DNA from: Acidilobaceae archaeon
Lineage (GTDB): Archaea; Thermoproteota; Thermoprotei_A; Sulfolobales; Acidilobaceae
NCBI GenBank assembly: GCA_027014125.1
Contig: JALWEI010000029.1
Coordinates: 1-64,000, forward strand
Reading direction: 5' to 3'
DNA: 64,000 nt
This document shows, one piece after another, positions 1 to 8,237 of the stretch (positions are counted from its first letter, which is position 1; the number at the start of each line of letters is the position of its first letter). The notes under the pieces were generated by a model. It saw nothing but the letters and a program-made list of their open reading frames with translations, did not search any database and was not told the DNA's origin. Position numbers and translations under genes: made by a program.

Positions 1-449
1 GTCCGGGGGGCCCTCTCTAGCACCCCAGCCCGGTCTAGCTGCTCCACCATCGCTATGTGCGTGTGGGGCCCATGGCCCGGGCCGGGCTGGACTACGGGTA
101 TGAACTCCCCCGGATAGCGCTCCATGAACCTGAGGGTCCTAGCTAGGGTCTCCCCGGGATCTCCGGGATGGTCGGGGGCGACCACGTAGGTGAAGAGACT
201 CCTGTTGTTATTGGCGAAGCTTGCGTAGCTTGCAGGGTCAACCCACGCCTCTCCCCTCCCCTGGTGGTAGGCCCCGGAGTCTAGCATAACCTCCCCCAGC
301 CTACCCCTCAACACCCGGAGCCTCTCTAGGGCTGATGGCTTCCACCTTAGTATCGTGTAGCTTAGCAGCACATCCACCTTGCCCAGCCTGGCTAGAGCCT
401 CTGCTTTTGAGCGCGAGAGGTCCGGCAGCACCAGGAAGACCCTGACCAT
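1..449 (-). CDS. tRNA-guanine transglycosylase-like (TGT/DpdA-type) protein, partial
   Basis: This frame has no stop from an ATG at 449 to the left edge, giving about 149 residues with the C-terminus missing. Residues 52-58 read MLDSGAY, the β-strand carrying the catalytic Asp and substrate-binding glycine in TGT-fold enzymes. Further on come a VVAPDHPGDPGET segment and an IPVVQPG strand, the alternating strand pattern of the TGT TIM barrel. TGT enzymes exchange guanine for a 7-deazaguanine in tRNA; DpdA relatives do so in DNA. The N-terminus is too short for a full archaeosine TGT, so a DpdA-like or split enzyme is more likely. It lies 11 bp downstream of the 461-988 gene on the same strand and is probably cotranscribed. 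The family call is by motif only. Confidence 0.55.
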   Translation of the reverse strand, partial: MVRVFLVLPDLSRSKAEALARLGKVDVLLSYTILRWKPSALERLRVLRGRLGEVMLDSGAYHQGRGEAWVDPASYASFANNNRSLFTYVVAPDHPGDPGETLARTLRFMERYPGEFIPVVQPGPGHGPHTHIAMVEQLDRAGVLERAPR

Positions 450-460
450 GGAACCCACCT

Positions 461-988
461 CTATAGCGTGGCCGTTGCCATCGCTAGGTCTATGAGCCCC
501 CTGCGAAGCTCCTCCAGGCTCCTCCTACTCCTGTAGCTTAGGGGGCTCATCCTTGGGGGGCCTAGCATGTGGACCTCTACTCCAGACCTGGCCGTTGCAT
601 GCTCTAGGGCAGTCCTGTAGGCCCTAACGTTGACGTACGCCGCCAGGGCCCTGTACTCTAGGGCTAGCCTCTTGAGGTCCTCTGTGACTCCCGCGATGAG
701 TAGTTCTAGCCTCCACGGCTGCCTCTTGTAGAGCTCATGCCACAGGGGCCTCACATCGCACCACCTATACCTGTGCTCCTCGCCCTGCTTCACGATGCCG
801 GGCTTGCAGCTGTCCACCGCGGCCAGGTCGAGTATGCCAGTGTCGACCAGGTCCCCCACAACCCTCATCACAATCCTCCAGTTCTGGCCTAGGGTGTAGT
901 CGCCCATCCTAACCCCGGGGTTGCATGGAAGCAGTAGTAGCAGCCTGGCGCCTCTTGCCACCCACCGGCCCCCCACAATGACGGCCAA
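461..988 (-). CDS. Small protein paired with TGT-like gene; possible DUF5591/DUF6884-type
   Basis: 175 residues from a TTG at 988; in-frame GTGs at 976 and 961 are alternatives because the TATA box near 1019 puts the transcript start at about 990. Residues 16-24 (LLLLLPCNP) form a hydrophobic strand ending in a Pro-Cys pair, and the C-terminal half is helical. Strand-plus-PC(S/N) is reminiscent of DUF5591 (in archaeosine synthase ArcS) and DUF6884, both of which accompany TGT-fold enzymes. Together with the TGT-like gene just downstream, this suggests a nucleic-acid base-modification pair. The similarity is weak; an unrelated conserved protein is possible. Confidence 0.4.
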   Translation of the reverse strand: MAVIVGGRWVARGARLLLLLPCNPGVRMGDYTLGQNWRIVMRVVGDLVDTGILDLAAVDSCKPGIVKQGEEHRYRWCDVRPLWHELYKRQPWRLELLIAGVTEDLKRLALEYRALAAYVNVRAYRTALEHATARSGVEVHMLGPPRMSPLSYRSRRSLEELRRGLIDLAMATATL

Positions 989-1013
989 CCATTATGACGA
1001 CCAGGTGCCGGGC

Positions 1014-1024
1014 AGGGTATATAG
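1014..1024 (-). promoter_or_regulatory. TATA box for the minus-strand TGT-like operon
   Basis: On the minus strand the sequence reads CTATATACCC, a good archaeal TATA element about 27 bp before the start codon at 988. It implies a leader of only a few bases. Confidence 0.5.
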
Positions 1025-1098
1025 TGGGGACAAGTCTCTGTAAGCAGAGCAGCTGGTATACCCCTATAACAGCGTGGCGGTATTACGCCCTTGATGGT

Positions 1099-1146
1099 GC
1101 ATAATGGCACGGCGGCCCGGGTTTGCGCCGGGTCCGCTAATTATGC
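1099..1146. repeat. 48-bp interrupted inverted repeat in a divergent promoter region
   Basis: GCATAAT (1099-1105) is the exact reverse complement of ATTATGC (1140-1146). Inside it, CCCGG (1116-1120) pairs with CCGGG (1128-1132) and CGG (1113-1115) with CCG (1134-1136), leaving a 7-base loop. It sits between the minus-strand promoter at 1019 and the nurA start at 1177, and its right arm overlaps the best TATA-like element for nurA. It could be a regulator site or a structured RNA. Confidence 0.45.
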
Positions 1147-1176
1147 TTAGACGTATACACAATTCCTTAGGGGTTT

Positions 1177-2724
1177 ATGGGCTTGGCGTATACCGAGCTT
1201 GGCGATGCGCCACCGGAGTGGGGAGGGCTTGCCCTAGCCCTCGCAGCCAGGGGCGTTGAGGAATCCGGAGGGGCCAGCCTGATCAGGGGCGGGTGGAGTA
1301 GGCTTAACCAGGTGGAGCCGCTCCTCGGGGTTAGGTGGGATTGCGAGTACTTCATAGATGTGGGGGCCAGGGGGTACCGGGGGACGCGTGGTGGTGTGGA
1401 GGGCTTCGTGCTCAAGGCTGCTGTGCTGGAGAGGTGTTGGGCTGGGGATAGGGTTAGGGAGCGCATTCTGTACCCCCTGATCGGTGGGGACGGCTACTCC
1501 TTCCTGCCCGTTGTGGGGAGTGAGAGGCAGAGGCAGGCTAGCCTTTACCTGGCAGAGCTTGGCATCATGCTCTCTATAGCGCTGGGCGAGCAGCCCCCCG
1601 GCTCGCCTGGTGGGCGCAGGCTCGTTGTGAGGCATGGGGCCCTGCTCCAGCAGTTCGGGACCTACTTCAACAGGGTCTTCGATATGCCTTGTAGGAGTAT
1701 GGAGGCTGTGCTCAGGTACTCAGGCCTCCCCCTGGAGGTTGTGTATAGTGTTAGGGACGAGTCTATAGTTAGGAGGAGCGGCCAGGGCGAGGCGTGTAAC
1801 CCCGGGCTTGCCGCCGTGGCGCTCCTCTCGAGGCTGGGGAGAGTTGAAGGGGCCACTATTGCAGCCGTCTCTGAGGACCTTAGCAGGAGCAGGCAGCTCT
1901 CGACGTATGTGCTCCTCGGCGTTATGGAGTCGTATCCGCGGGGGCTCCATGCCGATGCCCTGATAAAGAGGGCTATATCCAGGGCTGGGTGCACGGAGGA
2001 TCTTGTGGATGAGCCTGGTAGGGTTGCCCATGACATGGCTGCGCTGCTGGAGACCATGTTAGCCAGCCTCTTCTCCTCCTCAAGGCCTCCTTGGGAGGTG
2101 TTGGAGGAGGCTTCCAGGCTGGGCAGGGATGAACTCGTCCTGGCCATATACAGGGGCCAGGCCCTTGAGAGGCTGGGCGTGAAGAGTGATGTAGACGTTA
2201 TGATGCTGTACAGGTACCTATTCGGCCCCGAGGACCTAGCCGGGACTCCTCCCCTCAGCAAGAAGACCCTGGTCGGGCCCCCAGCGGCTGCTAGCTACAG
2301 GTCCAATAAGCTTGAGGAGGCCACTGGCGTGCCGGCTGAGAGGCGCCTCTCCGACCTCCCCGATGTCGAGTTTACATACATATTCACTGATCGTATACCC
2401 TCCTGCCGGACCCTGGCTAGGCACGCTGAGAGGATGGGCGTTTCTCCTAGGGAGCTGGCGGAGCTTGTCCAGGTTAGGCACCCCATAAGGCTAGAGTATA
2501 TCCCTGGCGGTGATAGTGAGGACCTTGCTAGGCACATATATACGCAGAGCCAGGCCACCCACTTCGGGGTACCCTCCCCCCTTATAGTTGTCGACCAGAG
2601 GAGTAGGGTTAACGAGTGGGAGGCTGCCGCCCTTGCAAGCCTCCTCGAGAGCCTGGGGAGGAGGATAGTGCCCTACTCCACCTTCATAAGAGACTTCGCC
2701 ACACGGAGGAGGTATATGACCTAG
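1177..2724 (+). CDS. nurA: NurA-like nuclease-family protein, divergent
   Basis: 515 residues from ATG 1177. NurA is a 5'-3' nuclease that works with the HerA translocase in resection of DNA ends. The call rests on position directly upstream of herA and on weak sequence cues: an LVVRHGALLQQFGTYFNR segment resembling the NurA DG-x-L region, and a C-terminal GVPSPLIVVDQRSRVNEWE segment resembling the NurA terminal block. The Asp and His residues expected in these motifs seem replaced (His where DG is expected, Asp-Gln where Ala-His is expected), so activity is uncertain. It is longer than typical NurA (about 340-450 residues). The stop precedes the likely herA start by 14 bp. Confidence 0.55.
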   Translation: MGLAYTELGDAPPEWGGLALALAARGVEESGGASLIRGGWSRLNQVEPLLGVRWDCEYFIDVGARGYRGTRGGVEGFVLKAAVLERCWAGDRVRERILYPLIGGDGYSFLPVVGSERQRQASLYLAELGIMLSIALGEQPPGSPGGRRLVVRHGALLQQFGTYFNRVFDMPCRSMEAVLRYSGLPLEVVYSVRDESIVRRSGQGEACNPGLAAVALLSRLGRVEGATIAAVSEDLSRSRQLSTYVLLGVMESYPRGLHADALIKRAISRAGCTEDLVDEPGRVAHDMAALLETMLASLFSSSRPPWEVLEEASRLGRDELVLAIYRGQALERLGVKSDVDVMMLYRYLFGPEDLAGTPPLSKKTLVGPPAAASYRSNKLEEATGVPAERRLSDLPDVEFTYIFTDRIPSCRTLARHAERMGVSPRELAELVQVRHPIRLEYIPGGDSEDLARHIYTQSQATHFGVPSPLIVVDQRSRVNEWEAAALASLLESLGRRIVPYSTFIRDFATRRRYMT

Positions 2725-2738
2725 GCTCTGCGCATGGG

Positions 2739-4895
2739 GTGGCTACAGTGGCTGAGGATAGGCTTACAGGCTTCACGACTAGCATAGAGGCTTATGGGCG
2801 CGTGCAGGGTATACTCCTTAGGCCCGCCGAGGCTGTGGTAAGGTACGGCACCCTGGTTGAGGTCGGCGACAGGACCTCGGGGGACAGGTACCTGGCCATG
2901 ATCACCGACGTGAAGGAGGAGACCCCCCATCCGGCCCTAGACGTTGAGAGGCTCAGGAGGATCTACGAGTCCATAGGAGCCACCAGGCTCGAGGACGCCG
3001 TCAGGGTCCTGGAGGAGATAATGAGCCCGGGCCAGGAGCTGGTAAGGTGGAGTAGTATAATGAAGGTTGAGTTGAACGTGCTAGGCCACGTGGTTAGGAC
3101 CAGTGGCGGGGAGAGGCTGGAGCCCTACGACAGGCCGCCCCGCCCCTTCAGCAGGATCCAGTACCCCGATCCCACGAGGCTTGAGAGCCTACTCCACCAC
3201 CGGCTAGGTGTGGACTACTCCGAGGGCGGCCTCTACCTGGGCAGGCTCAGCTACAATAGGGAGGTCAGGATCTACCTAAACCCGGCTAGGCTTACGACCC
3301 ACCTCTCGATACTAGGCCAGACCGGGAGCGGGAAGACGGAGACGGTGAAGAGGCTGGTATACGAGGTCTCCTCTAGGAGGGATAGGATAGGCTACCCCAG
3401 GGGCGGGATAATAGTATTCGACATAGCCGGGGAGTACACTGGGTACCCCTACCTCAGGGAGGACACGGTGCCCCTCCTTGATGCTGTGATGAAGCCCAGC
3501 CAGTACGGCGGAGGGAGGCAGCCTGGGCGCCTTACGATCATAGTACCCTACGAGGCCTCCCGTGCTGGCGCACAGGCCCAGAGGGAGTACCTGTGGAGCG
3601 GCCTGGCTGATATGGCCTGTAGCCTCTCCCTGCCACCCAGGCTGGGCTCTAGCATAGATGTCCTGGCCTTCTTCGACAAGGACAGGGCGATGTCTAGGGC
3701 CTCCCCAGGATGCTCCGGGCTAGAGCCCTCCAAGGCGAGGTATAATGACGCTTATAGGCTGATCAAGGATAGCAGGAGCCTAGTCATACTACTCCCCCTA
3801 CCCGGCTTCATGGACGTGGAGGAGATGATCGAGGTGAGCGGCGCCACCAGCGAGTACTTCCCCCTGATAGTCTCAGACCTAGCCTCGGCCCTGGACCTCT
3901 ACAGCGGCCAGGACGTCTATGGCGTCACCCTAATGATAGCCCTGCTGGACGCCCACCTTAACAGGAGGCTGACGGGAGGCGTATCAAGCAGGAGGGACGC
4001 GGAGTCTAGGGCTGGGAAGATCCTTGACGCCATGATACTCTGGTGCGGCGACCAGGGCAAGAGGCCGGAGGATGAGCTGGGCAGAACGCTGGCAGGCGAT
4101 GAGAGGAGTGGGAGGAAGTACTTCTTCCCACTCCTCCGCTACCTTGCCTGGCTATCCTACAGGCTCGGCTACGCCGACCCGGCTAGGGCTGGGGAGAAGC
4201 AGGCCCTGTGCAGCCTACTGGGTAGCCGGGAGGGCGTGGAGGAGGCGAGGGCGCGGCTGTCCGATGCTATCTACTACCTGAGGACTACAGAGTATAGCGA
4301 TCATATACTGAGCGGGGTTCTTAGGAGGCTCCGCAAGGTTGCCGGGATGACCAGCGACGTGGCAGACCCGCTGATATTCGATGCTGTTATGAGCAGGTTA
4401 ATGGAGGGCTTCTCCATAGTACACCTAGCACCTCCCAGCACTGGCAACGTGGACCTGCTACTCTCAACCCTGATAAGGAGACTCTTCAGCCTCCACGTCG
4501 GAGGCTATGATCCTAGGAGGCTAACCGTGCTAGTTGTGGAGGAGGCCCACAACCTCGCCCCGGCGGGGGTGGATAGGGCCAGCAAGACCTCGCTCCTAAG
4601 GATAGCCAGGGAGGGGAGGAAGTGGGGCTTGAGCATGTGGCTAGTCACCCAGAGGCCTGCCTTCGTCGACCCGGGCGTGCTAAGCCAGACTGCATCGAGC
4701 ATACTCCTCAGGACCACCAACCCCGACGACCTATCCACGATAAAGAGGGGTGTGGAGAGCGCTGCTAGCGATATAGTGGATAGGCTGCCAGACCTGGAGC
4801 CTAGCATGGGTGAGGCTCTCGTCACCGGCCTAGCGGCGCCTGAGAGGCGGGTGCCCCTCCTGGTTATGGTTGACAGGCTGAGGCCGGCCGGGTAG
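2739..4895 (+). CDS. herA: HerA DNA translocase/helicase
   Basis: A hexameric ATP-driven DNA translocase that pumps DNA to the NurA nuclease during end resection. It has the N-terminal HAS barrel (strand VRYGTLVEV), Walker A GQTGSGKT near 3320-3340, the IVFDIAGEY block, Walker B VLVVEEAH near 4530, and the HerA-type arginine-rich segment LRIAREGRKWGLSMWLVTQRP. About 718 residues from GTG 2739, longer than usual (about 500-600) because of an insertion in the central RecA domain. The frame is open back to 2616, but residues before 2739 overlap nurA. The strong GGAGGAGGT at 2705-2713 has no canonical start in this frame at normal distance, so the start is uncertain. Translationally linked to nurA. 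Confidence 0.9.
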   Translation: MATVAEDRLTGFTTSIEAYGRVQGILLRPAEAVVRYGTLVEVGDRTSGDRYLAMITDVKEETPHPALDVERLRRIYESIGATRLEDAVRVLEEIMSPGQELVRWSSIMKVELNVLGHVVRTSGGERLEPYDRPPRPFSRIQYPDPTRLESLLHHRLGVDYSEGGLYLGRLSYNREVRIYLNPARLTTHLSILGQTGSGKTETVKRLVYEVSSRRDRIGYPRGGIIVFDIAGEYTGYPYLREDTVPLLDAVMKPSQYGGGRQPGRLTIIVPYEASRAGAQAQREYLWSGLADMACSLSLPPRLGSSIDVLAFFDKDRAMSRASPGCSGLEPSKARYNDAYRLIKDSRSLVILLPLPGFMDVEEMIEVSGATSEYFPLIVSDLASALDLYSGQDVYGVTLMIALLDAHLNRRLTGGVSSRRDAESRAGKILDAMILWCGDQGKRPEDELGRTLAGDERSGRKYFFPLLRYLAWLSYRLGYADPARAGEKQALCSLLGSREGVEEARARLSDAIYYLRTTEYSDHILSGVLRRLRKVAGMTSDVADPLIFDAVMSRLMEGFSIVHLAPPSTGNVDLLLSTLIRRLFSLHVGGYDPRRLTVLVVEEAHNLAPAGVDRASKTSLLRIAREGRKWGLSMWLVTQRPAFVDPGVLSQTASSILLRTTNPDDLSTIKRGVESAASDIVDRLPDLEPSMGEALVTGLAAPERRVPLLVMVDRLRPAG

Positions 4896-4943
4896 GTGTT
4901 CCACCCCATATAACCAGGGTGGTAACCCCTATGGCTGGGGCGG

Positions 4944-5954
4944 ATGGTAGGGATGACCTGCACTGCCGACGTTGCTGGAAGGGGCGCGGTGCTGCTGGGG
5001 GAGGGCGTCGTCGCCGACTCCTTCTGGCCCAGGCCGTATCGGGTGGTAACCCACGCCCACTCTGACCATACGATGGGGCTCTCTAGGAGCGTGAGGGAGA
5101 GCCTCTTCATAATAGCCACCCCTACCACCTTCAGGTTCCTCGAGGTCCTGGGCCAGAGGGTGCCTGAGGCGAAGAGGCTGGAGCTGCCCTACGATAAGAG
5201 GGTGGCCCTGGAGGATGAGGTCCTGGAGCTTAGGGTTGCAAGGCACATAGCGGGCAGCAGCCAGGTCCTTGTCGAGTGCAGGGACGGAGTTGTGGGGTAT
5301 ACCGGCGACTTTAAGATGCCTGGAACCCCTCCCCTCCGCGGGCTCGACGTGCTCGTCATAGATGCAACCTACGGGAGCCCAAGATTACAGAGGAGGTGGG
5401 GCGAGTGGGATGCACTGGCAGCCCTGGTGAGCTTGATAGAGGAGAACATAGCCCGGGGCCCCGTGTGGATCTACGGGTATAACGGGAAGCTCCAGGAGGT
5501 GATGGTGGAGCTCAGGAGGAGGGGTGTAACCTACCCCTTCATAGCCGATGAGAGGACCGTGAAGCTAGCTAGGGTCGCGGCGGAGTTCTACGGGTACCCG
5601 CTGGGGGATGTGAGGGTCTACACCGGGAGGGAACATGAGGAGTCGGTTGTCCTCTTCATGCATGCATCAAGGTCTAGGGGCAGGAGGAGGCTCCCGGGGA
5701 CACACATCGTCTTGACGGGGTGGGAGCTGAGGGCTCCCGCCGCCAGGGTTGCTGATAACGTGTACAACGTCTCCTTCAGCGACCACGCGACTTTTAGGGA
5801 GATCGTGGAGTATGTGAGGGAGGCGTCGCCCAGGATGGTTGTGGTAGACGCTTATAGGGGGAAGGATGCATGGTTTACCGCTAGATACCTGGAGAGAGTC
5901 CTGGGTATAAGGTCCTTCGCCAGGCCGGTGGTGAGTGGTGGAGCGGGTAGATGA
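4944..5954 (+). CDS. Metallo-beta-lactamase/beta-CASP nuclease-like protein
   Basis: 336 residues. The zinc motif HAHSDH (residues 37-42) is followed by YTGDFKM (motif with metal-binding Asp), a long insert, and FSDHATF near the C-terminus, the final metal-ligand His of β-CASP enzymes. This arrangement matches the COG1236 exonuclease/mRNA 3'-processing type or the SNM1-like DNA nucleases. The substrate cannot be told from sequence; the position just after nurA-herA (48 bp gap) suggests DNA-end processing. The start ATG is preceded by a purine-rich stretch. Confidence 0.8.
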   Translation: MVGMTCTADVAGRGAVLLGEGVVADSFWPRPYRVVTHAHSDHTMGLSRSVRESLFIIATPTTFRFLEVLGQRVPEAKRLELPYDKRVALEDEVLELRVARHIAGSSQVLVECRDGVVGYTGDFKMPGTPPLRGLDVLVIDATYGSPRLQRRWGEWDALAALVSLIEENIARGPVWIYGYNGKLQEVMVELRRRGVTYPFIADERTVKLARVAAEFYGYPLGDVRVYTGREHEESVVLFMHASRSRGRRRLPGTHIVLTGWELRAPAARVADNVYNVSFSDHATFREIVEYVREASPRMVVVDAYRGKDAWFTARYLERVLGIRSFARPVVSGGAGR

Positions 5955-6444
5955 GTATAGCCTGGAGAAGACGGGTGTCGCTGGCCCCGTGCTTATGGCC
6001 TCATCCATATGGGTTGCCGTCCTCGGCTCTATGCTGCCCTGGCCCCCGGCGCAGTCGATACTGGCATCAGCCTCCGTGGGCATGGCCATGATTGGGGGCC
6101 TGCTGGAGATCTATACGATACTCCACATTAGGAGGCTAGAGGACCTGGCTAGGACAGGCAGGGTTAGGACGTTGAGGAACCTCCTTGTATCTAGTATCCT
6201 AACCGGTCTCTTCTTCACTCTAGCCGGGGTGCTTCTCATAGCGAAGGTCCTTAGGGATTCGCTGGAGTATGCGACCGGGAGGGTGTTGGAGGAGACCCGG
6301 TGCTCCCAGGTTTATAGGCCGCTACTCTTCGTGGCCACCCTCGGCATGTACCTGGCCCCATTCCAGGCTTGCGTCGCCTCCTCCATCGCCGAGTCTAGCG
6401 AAGACCTTGAATTGCTCGGCCTTGAGGGCGATGAGGGGGAGTAG
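5935..6444 (+). CDS. Four-helix membrane protein, unknown function
   Basis: 169 residues from GTG 5935, overlapping the previous gene by 20 bp. Hydrophobic segments lie at about residues 17-35, 42-64, 83-106 and 129-148, so four membrane spans are likely, with an acidic C-terminal tail. I do not recognise a family. The last 123 bp overlap antisense with the 3' end of the FdhE-like gene, which is unusual in a compact genome. The overlap involves the weakly conserved tails of both proteins. Confidence 0.6.
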   Translation: MVERVDEYSLEKTGVAGPVLMASSIWVAVLGSMLPWPPAQSILASASVGMAMIGGLLEIYTILHIRRLEDLARTGRVRTLRNLLVSSILTGLFFTLAGVLLIAKVLRDSLEYATGRVLEETRCSQVYRPLLFVATLGMYLAPFQACVASSIAESSEDLELLGLEGDEGE

Positions 6445-7083
6445 GATCCTGGGCGCCTTGATAGTCTCGTCCATTATAACCCTCCATGTAGAGTTGCATG
6501 TATGACACTTGGCCAGCATAACCCTCCTGGCCCTGTCGCCGTAGGCCCCCACCGCCACCGGGTTGGACTCCCCGCAGTAGGGACAGACCATCTTATCTGA
6601 GACCCTCCACTCGTAGCCGCAGAAGTGGCATACCATGTTAAACCACTTACCCCTCTTAACCATCGTCCTGCTCTCCAGCCCGCAGACCGGGCACCTGGCC
6701 GAGGGCTCGTAGCCCACACCCCTCTCCAGGAGCATATCAGCGTAGGCCCTGGCCACCGCCTGTATGGCTAGAAGCATGGCCCTGGCCCCGGGCTCCTCTA
6801 GCCTGCCCTCCAACGCGGCCTGGATGGCCCTACCAGCGTCACCTACCTCATCGCCTATCCTGCCACCGATCTCCTCCGCCCACCTGGCTAGGAGGCCTTT
6901 AGACGCTAGCCGCTCCACGTTCACCTCCAGGCCGACCCCTGTGTCAAGCTCCCCGCGGGCCCTCTCCGCTATAGCCTGCTGGGCCTCCTCCACGCTTATA
7001 GCCTGGGCCTTGTCTACCCTCGCGTGCTTGAAGAAGTGACCGTACTTAGCTATAGCCTTCCTGAACTCGTCCAGCCCCTCCAC
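6322..7083 (-). CDS. FdhE-like zinc-ribbon protein
   Basis: 253 residues. An N-terminal helical part is followed by four CxxC pairs: C131/C134, C152/C155, C167/C170 and C193/C196. The order CPVCG, then a CxFCGYEW block, then CPYCG is that of FdhE, the accessory protein that helps mature molybdenum or tungsten formate dehydrogenases. No formate dehydrogenase is in the window; the tungsten aldehyde oxidoreductase at 51790 is the only similar client here. The stop is 123 bp inside the convergent membrane-protein gene. It follows the decarboxylase gene with a 3-bp gap and is probably cotranscribed with it. Confidence 0.75.
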   Translation of the reverse strand: MEGLDEFRKAIAKYGHFFKHARVDKAQAISVEEAQQAIAERARGELDTGVGLEVNVERLASKGLLARWAEEIGGRIGDEVGDAGRAIQAALEGRLEEPGARAMLLAIQAVARAYADMLLERGVGYEPSARCPVCGLESRTMVKRGKWFNMVCHFCGYEWRVSDKMVCPYCGESNPVAVGAYGDRARRVMLAKCHTCNSTWRVIMDETIKAPRILLPLIALKAEQFKVFARLGDGGGDASLEWGQVHAEGGHEE

Positions 7084-7086
7084 AGG

Positions 7087-8175
7087 CTATCCCCCAGCAG
7101 CACTTGCTAGTATACCTGCGACCCTGCCCAGCTCTGGTAGCAGGTGTGGCATCACCGCCATCCTAACTCCCCTGCCCTCCAGGCACCTGTAGGCTTTATA
7201 GCCCATCTCCCCTAGCCTCTCGAACACCTTGTCGTGGCGGGGGTGTATAAGGCATAGTATAGGGGTTTCCACACTGTGCGGTGTCCTGTAGCCGTGGGGT
7301 CCTAGCCTCGACACTAGCTCCAGGGCCGCGTCCATGAGCTCGGTTGCCAGCCTCTCCACGCCGTACTCGACTAGCTTTGAGAGGGCGTAGGCCGCTGCTA
7401 TAACAGGGCCCCCGTTCCTGGTCCCCAGCACCCCGAACTGGCGGCCTGAGGGTATGTAGGGCGCCTTGTGGTATAGGAGATCTATAATGTCCTTGTCGCT
7501 GGCTAGTAGCAGGCCCACTCCCGCGGGCGCCTCGGGGACCTTGTGCATATCCATAACTATACTTGTAACTGCTCCTCCCAGGCTCCTTGGCGCCTTGCCC
7601 TCGCCTAGGTACCGCATTATGGGTCCTGTGAAGGCCGCGTCGACGTGGACAACAGCGCCCCGGGCCCCGGCGAGCTCCGCTATCTCAACCACCGGGTCAA
7701 TATACCCGGTCTCGGTGGTGCCTACCGTAGCAACAACTATATCACCCTCCCCTAGCCTAGACCTCAGCTCGCCTAGGAGCGGCTCATAGCCCCCTGCTAC
7801 GGGGAGCGGCTCAGCCCTCATACCAAGTATCCTAGCCGACTTCGGTATGGAGTAGTGAGCCGACTGGAAGTAGAGGACCCTACGATACCCCATCTCCCGG
7901 AGCGCATAAAGAGCCAGCAGATTCCCCTCGCTCGCCCCGCTAGTCACCCAGCCAGGGTACTCCCTGCCAAACACTACTAGGCTTGCAGTCGACACTATGT
8001 AGCTAGCCGCCTCCCTCGAGGCCGTGTAAGACTCGGGGTCACCCATATTCTGCCAGGAGTAAAGACGGCAAACCTCCAACACATCCGGCGGCGGCCTAGG
8101 AGTCATACCCCCCAGAACCCTATCGCCCCTCGCCCTGACCGCCAGCCTATCCAGCAGCTCTCTAGGCCTCAACAC
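7087..8175 (-). CDS. mfnA: PLP-dependent tyrosine/aspartate decarboxylase (MfnA family)
   Basis: 362 residues. Residues 150-182 (TVGTTETGYIDPV, then HVDAAF) and the MDMHK motif with the PLP-binding Lys212 are those of group II decarboxylases. In archaea MfnA either makes tyramine for methanofuran or β-alanine from aspartate for coenzyme A. A crenarchaeon needs no methanofuran, so aspartate 1-decarboxylase is the likelier role (inference). The start overlaps no other gene and has a TATA-like element and an operator-like repeat upstream (8238-8264). Confidence 0.85.
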   Translation of the reverse strand: MLRPRELLDRLAVRARGDRVLGGMTPRPPPDVLEVCRLYSWQNMGDPESYTASREAASYIVSTASLVVFGREYPGWVTSGASEGNLLALYALREMGYRRVLYFQSAHYSIPKSARILGMRAEPLPVAGGYEPLLGELRSRLGEGDIVVATVGTTETGYIDPVVEIAELAGARGAVVHVDAAFTGPIMRYLGEGKAPRSLGGAVTSIVMDMHKVPEAPAGVGLLLASDKDIIDLLYHKAPYIPSGRQFGVLGTRNGGPVIAAAYALSKLVEYGVERLATELMDAALELVSRLGPHGYRTPHSVETPILCLIHPRHDKVFERLGEMGYKAYRCLEGRGVRMAVMPHLLPELGRVAGILASAAGG

Positions 8176-8237
8176 AAGCCCCCAATCACTACCAGCAGGT
8201 ATAGGGGCTATAGTGGTAAGACATGTATGGAATGTAC

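Noticed and set aside
2616-2738. N-terminal extension of HerA back to GTG 2616
   Set aside because: It overlaps conserved C-terminal coding of NurA and has no HerA-like residues.
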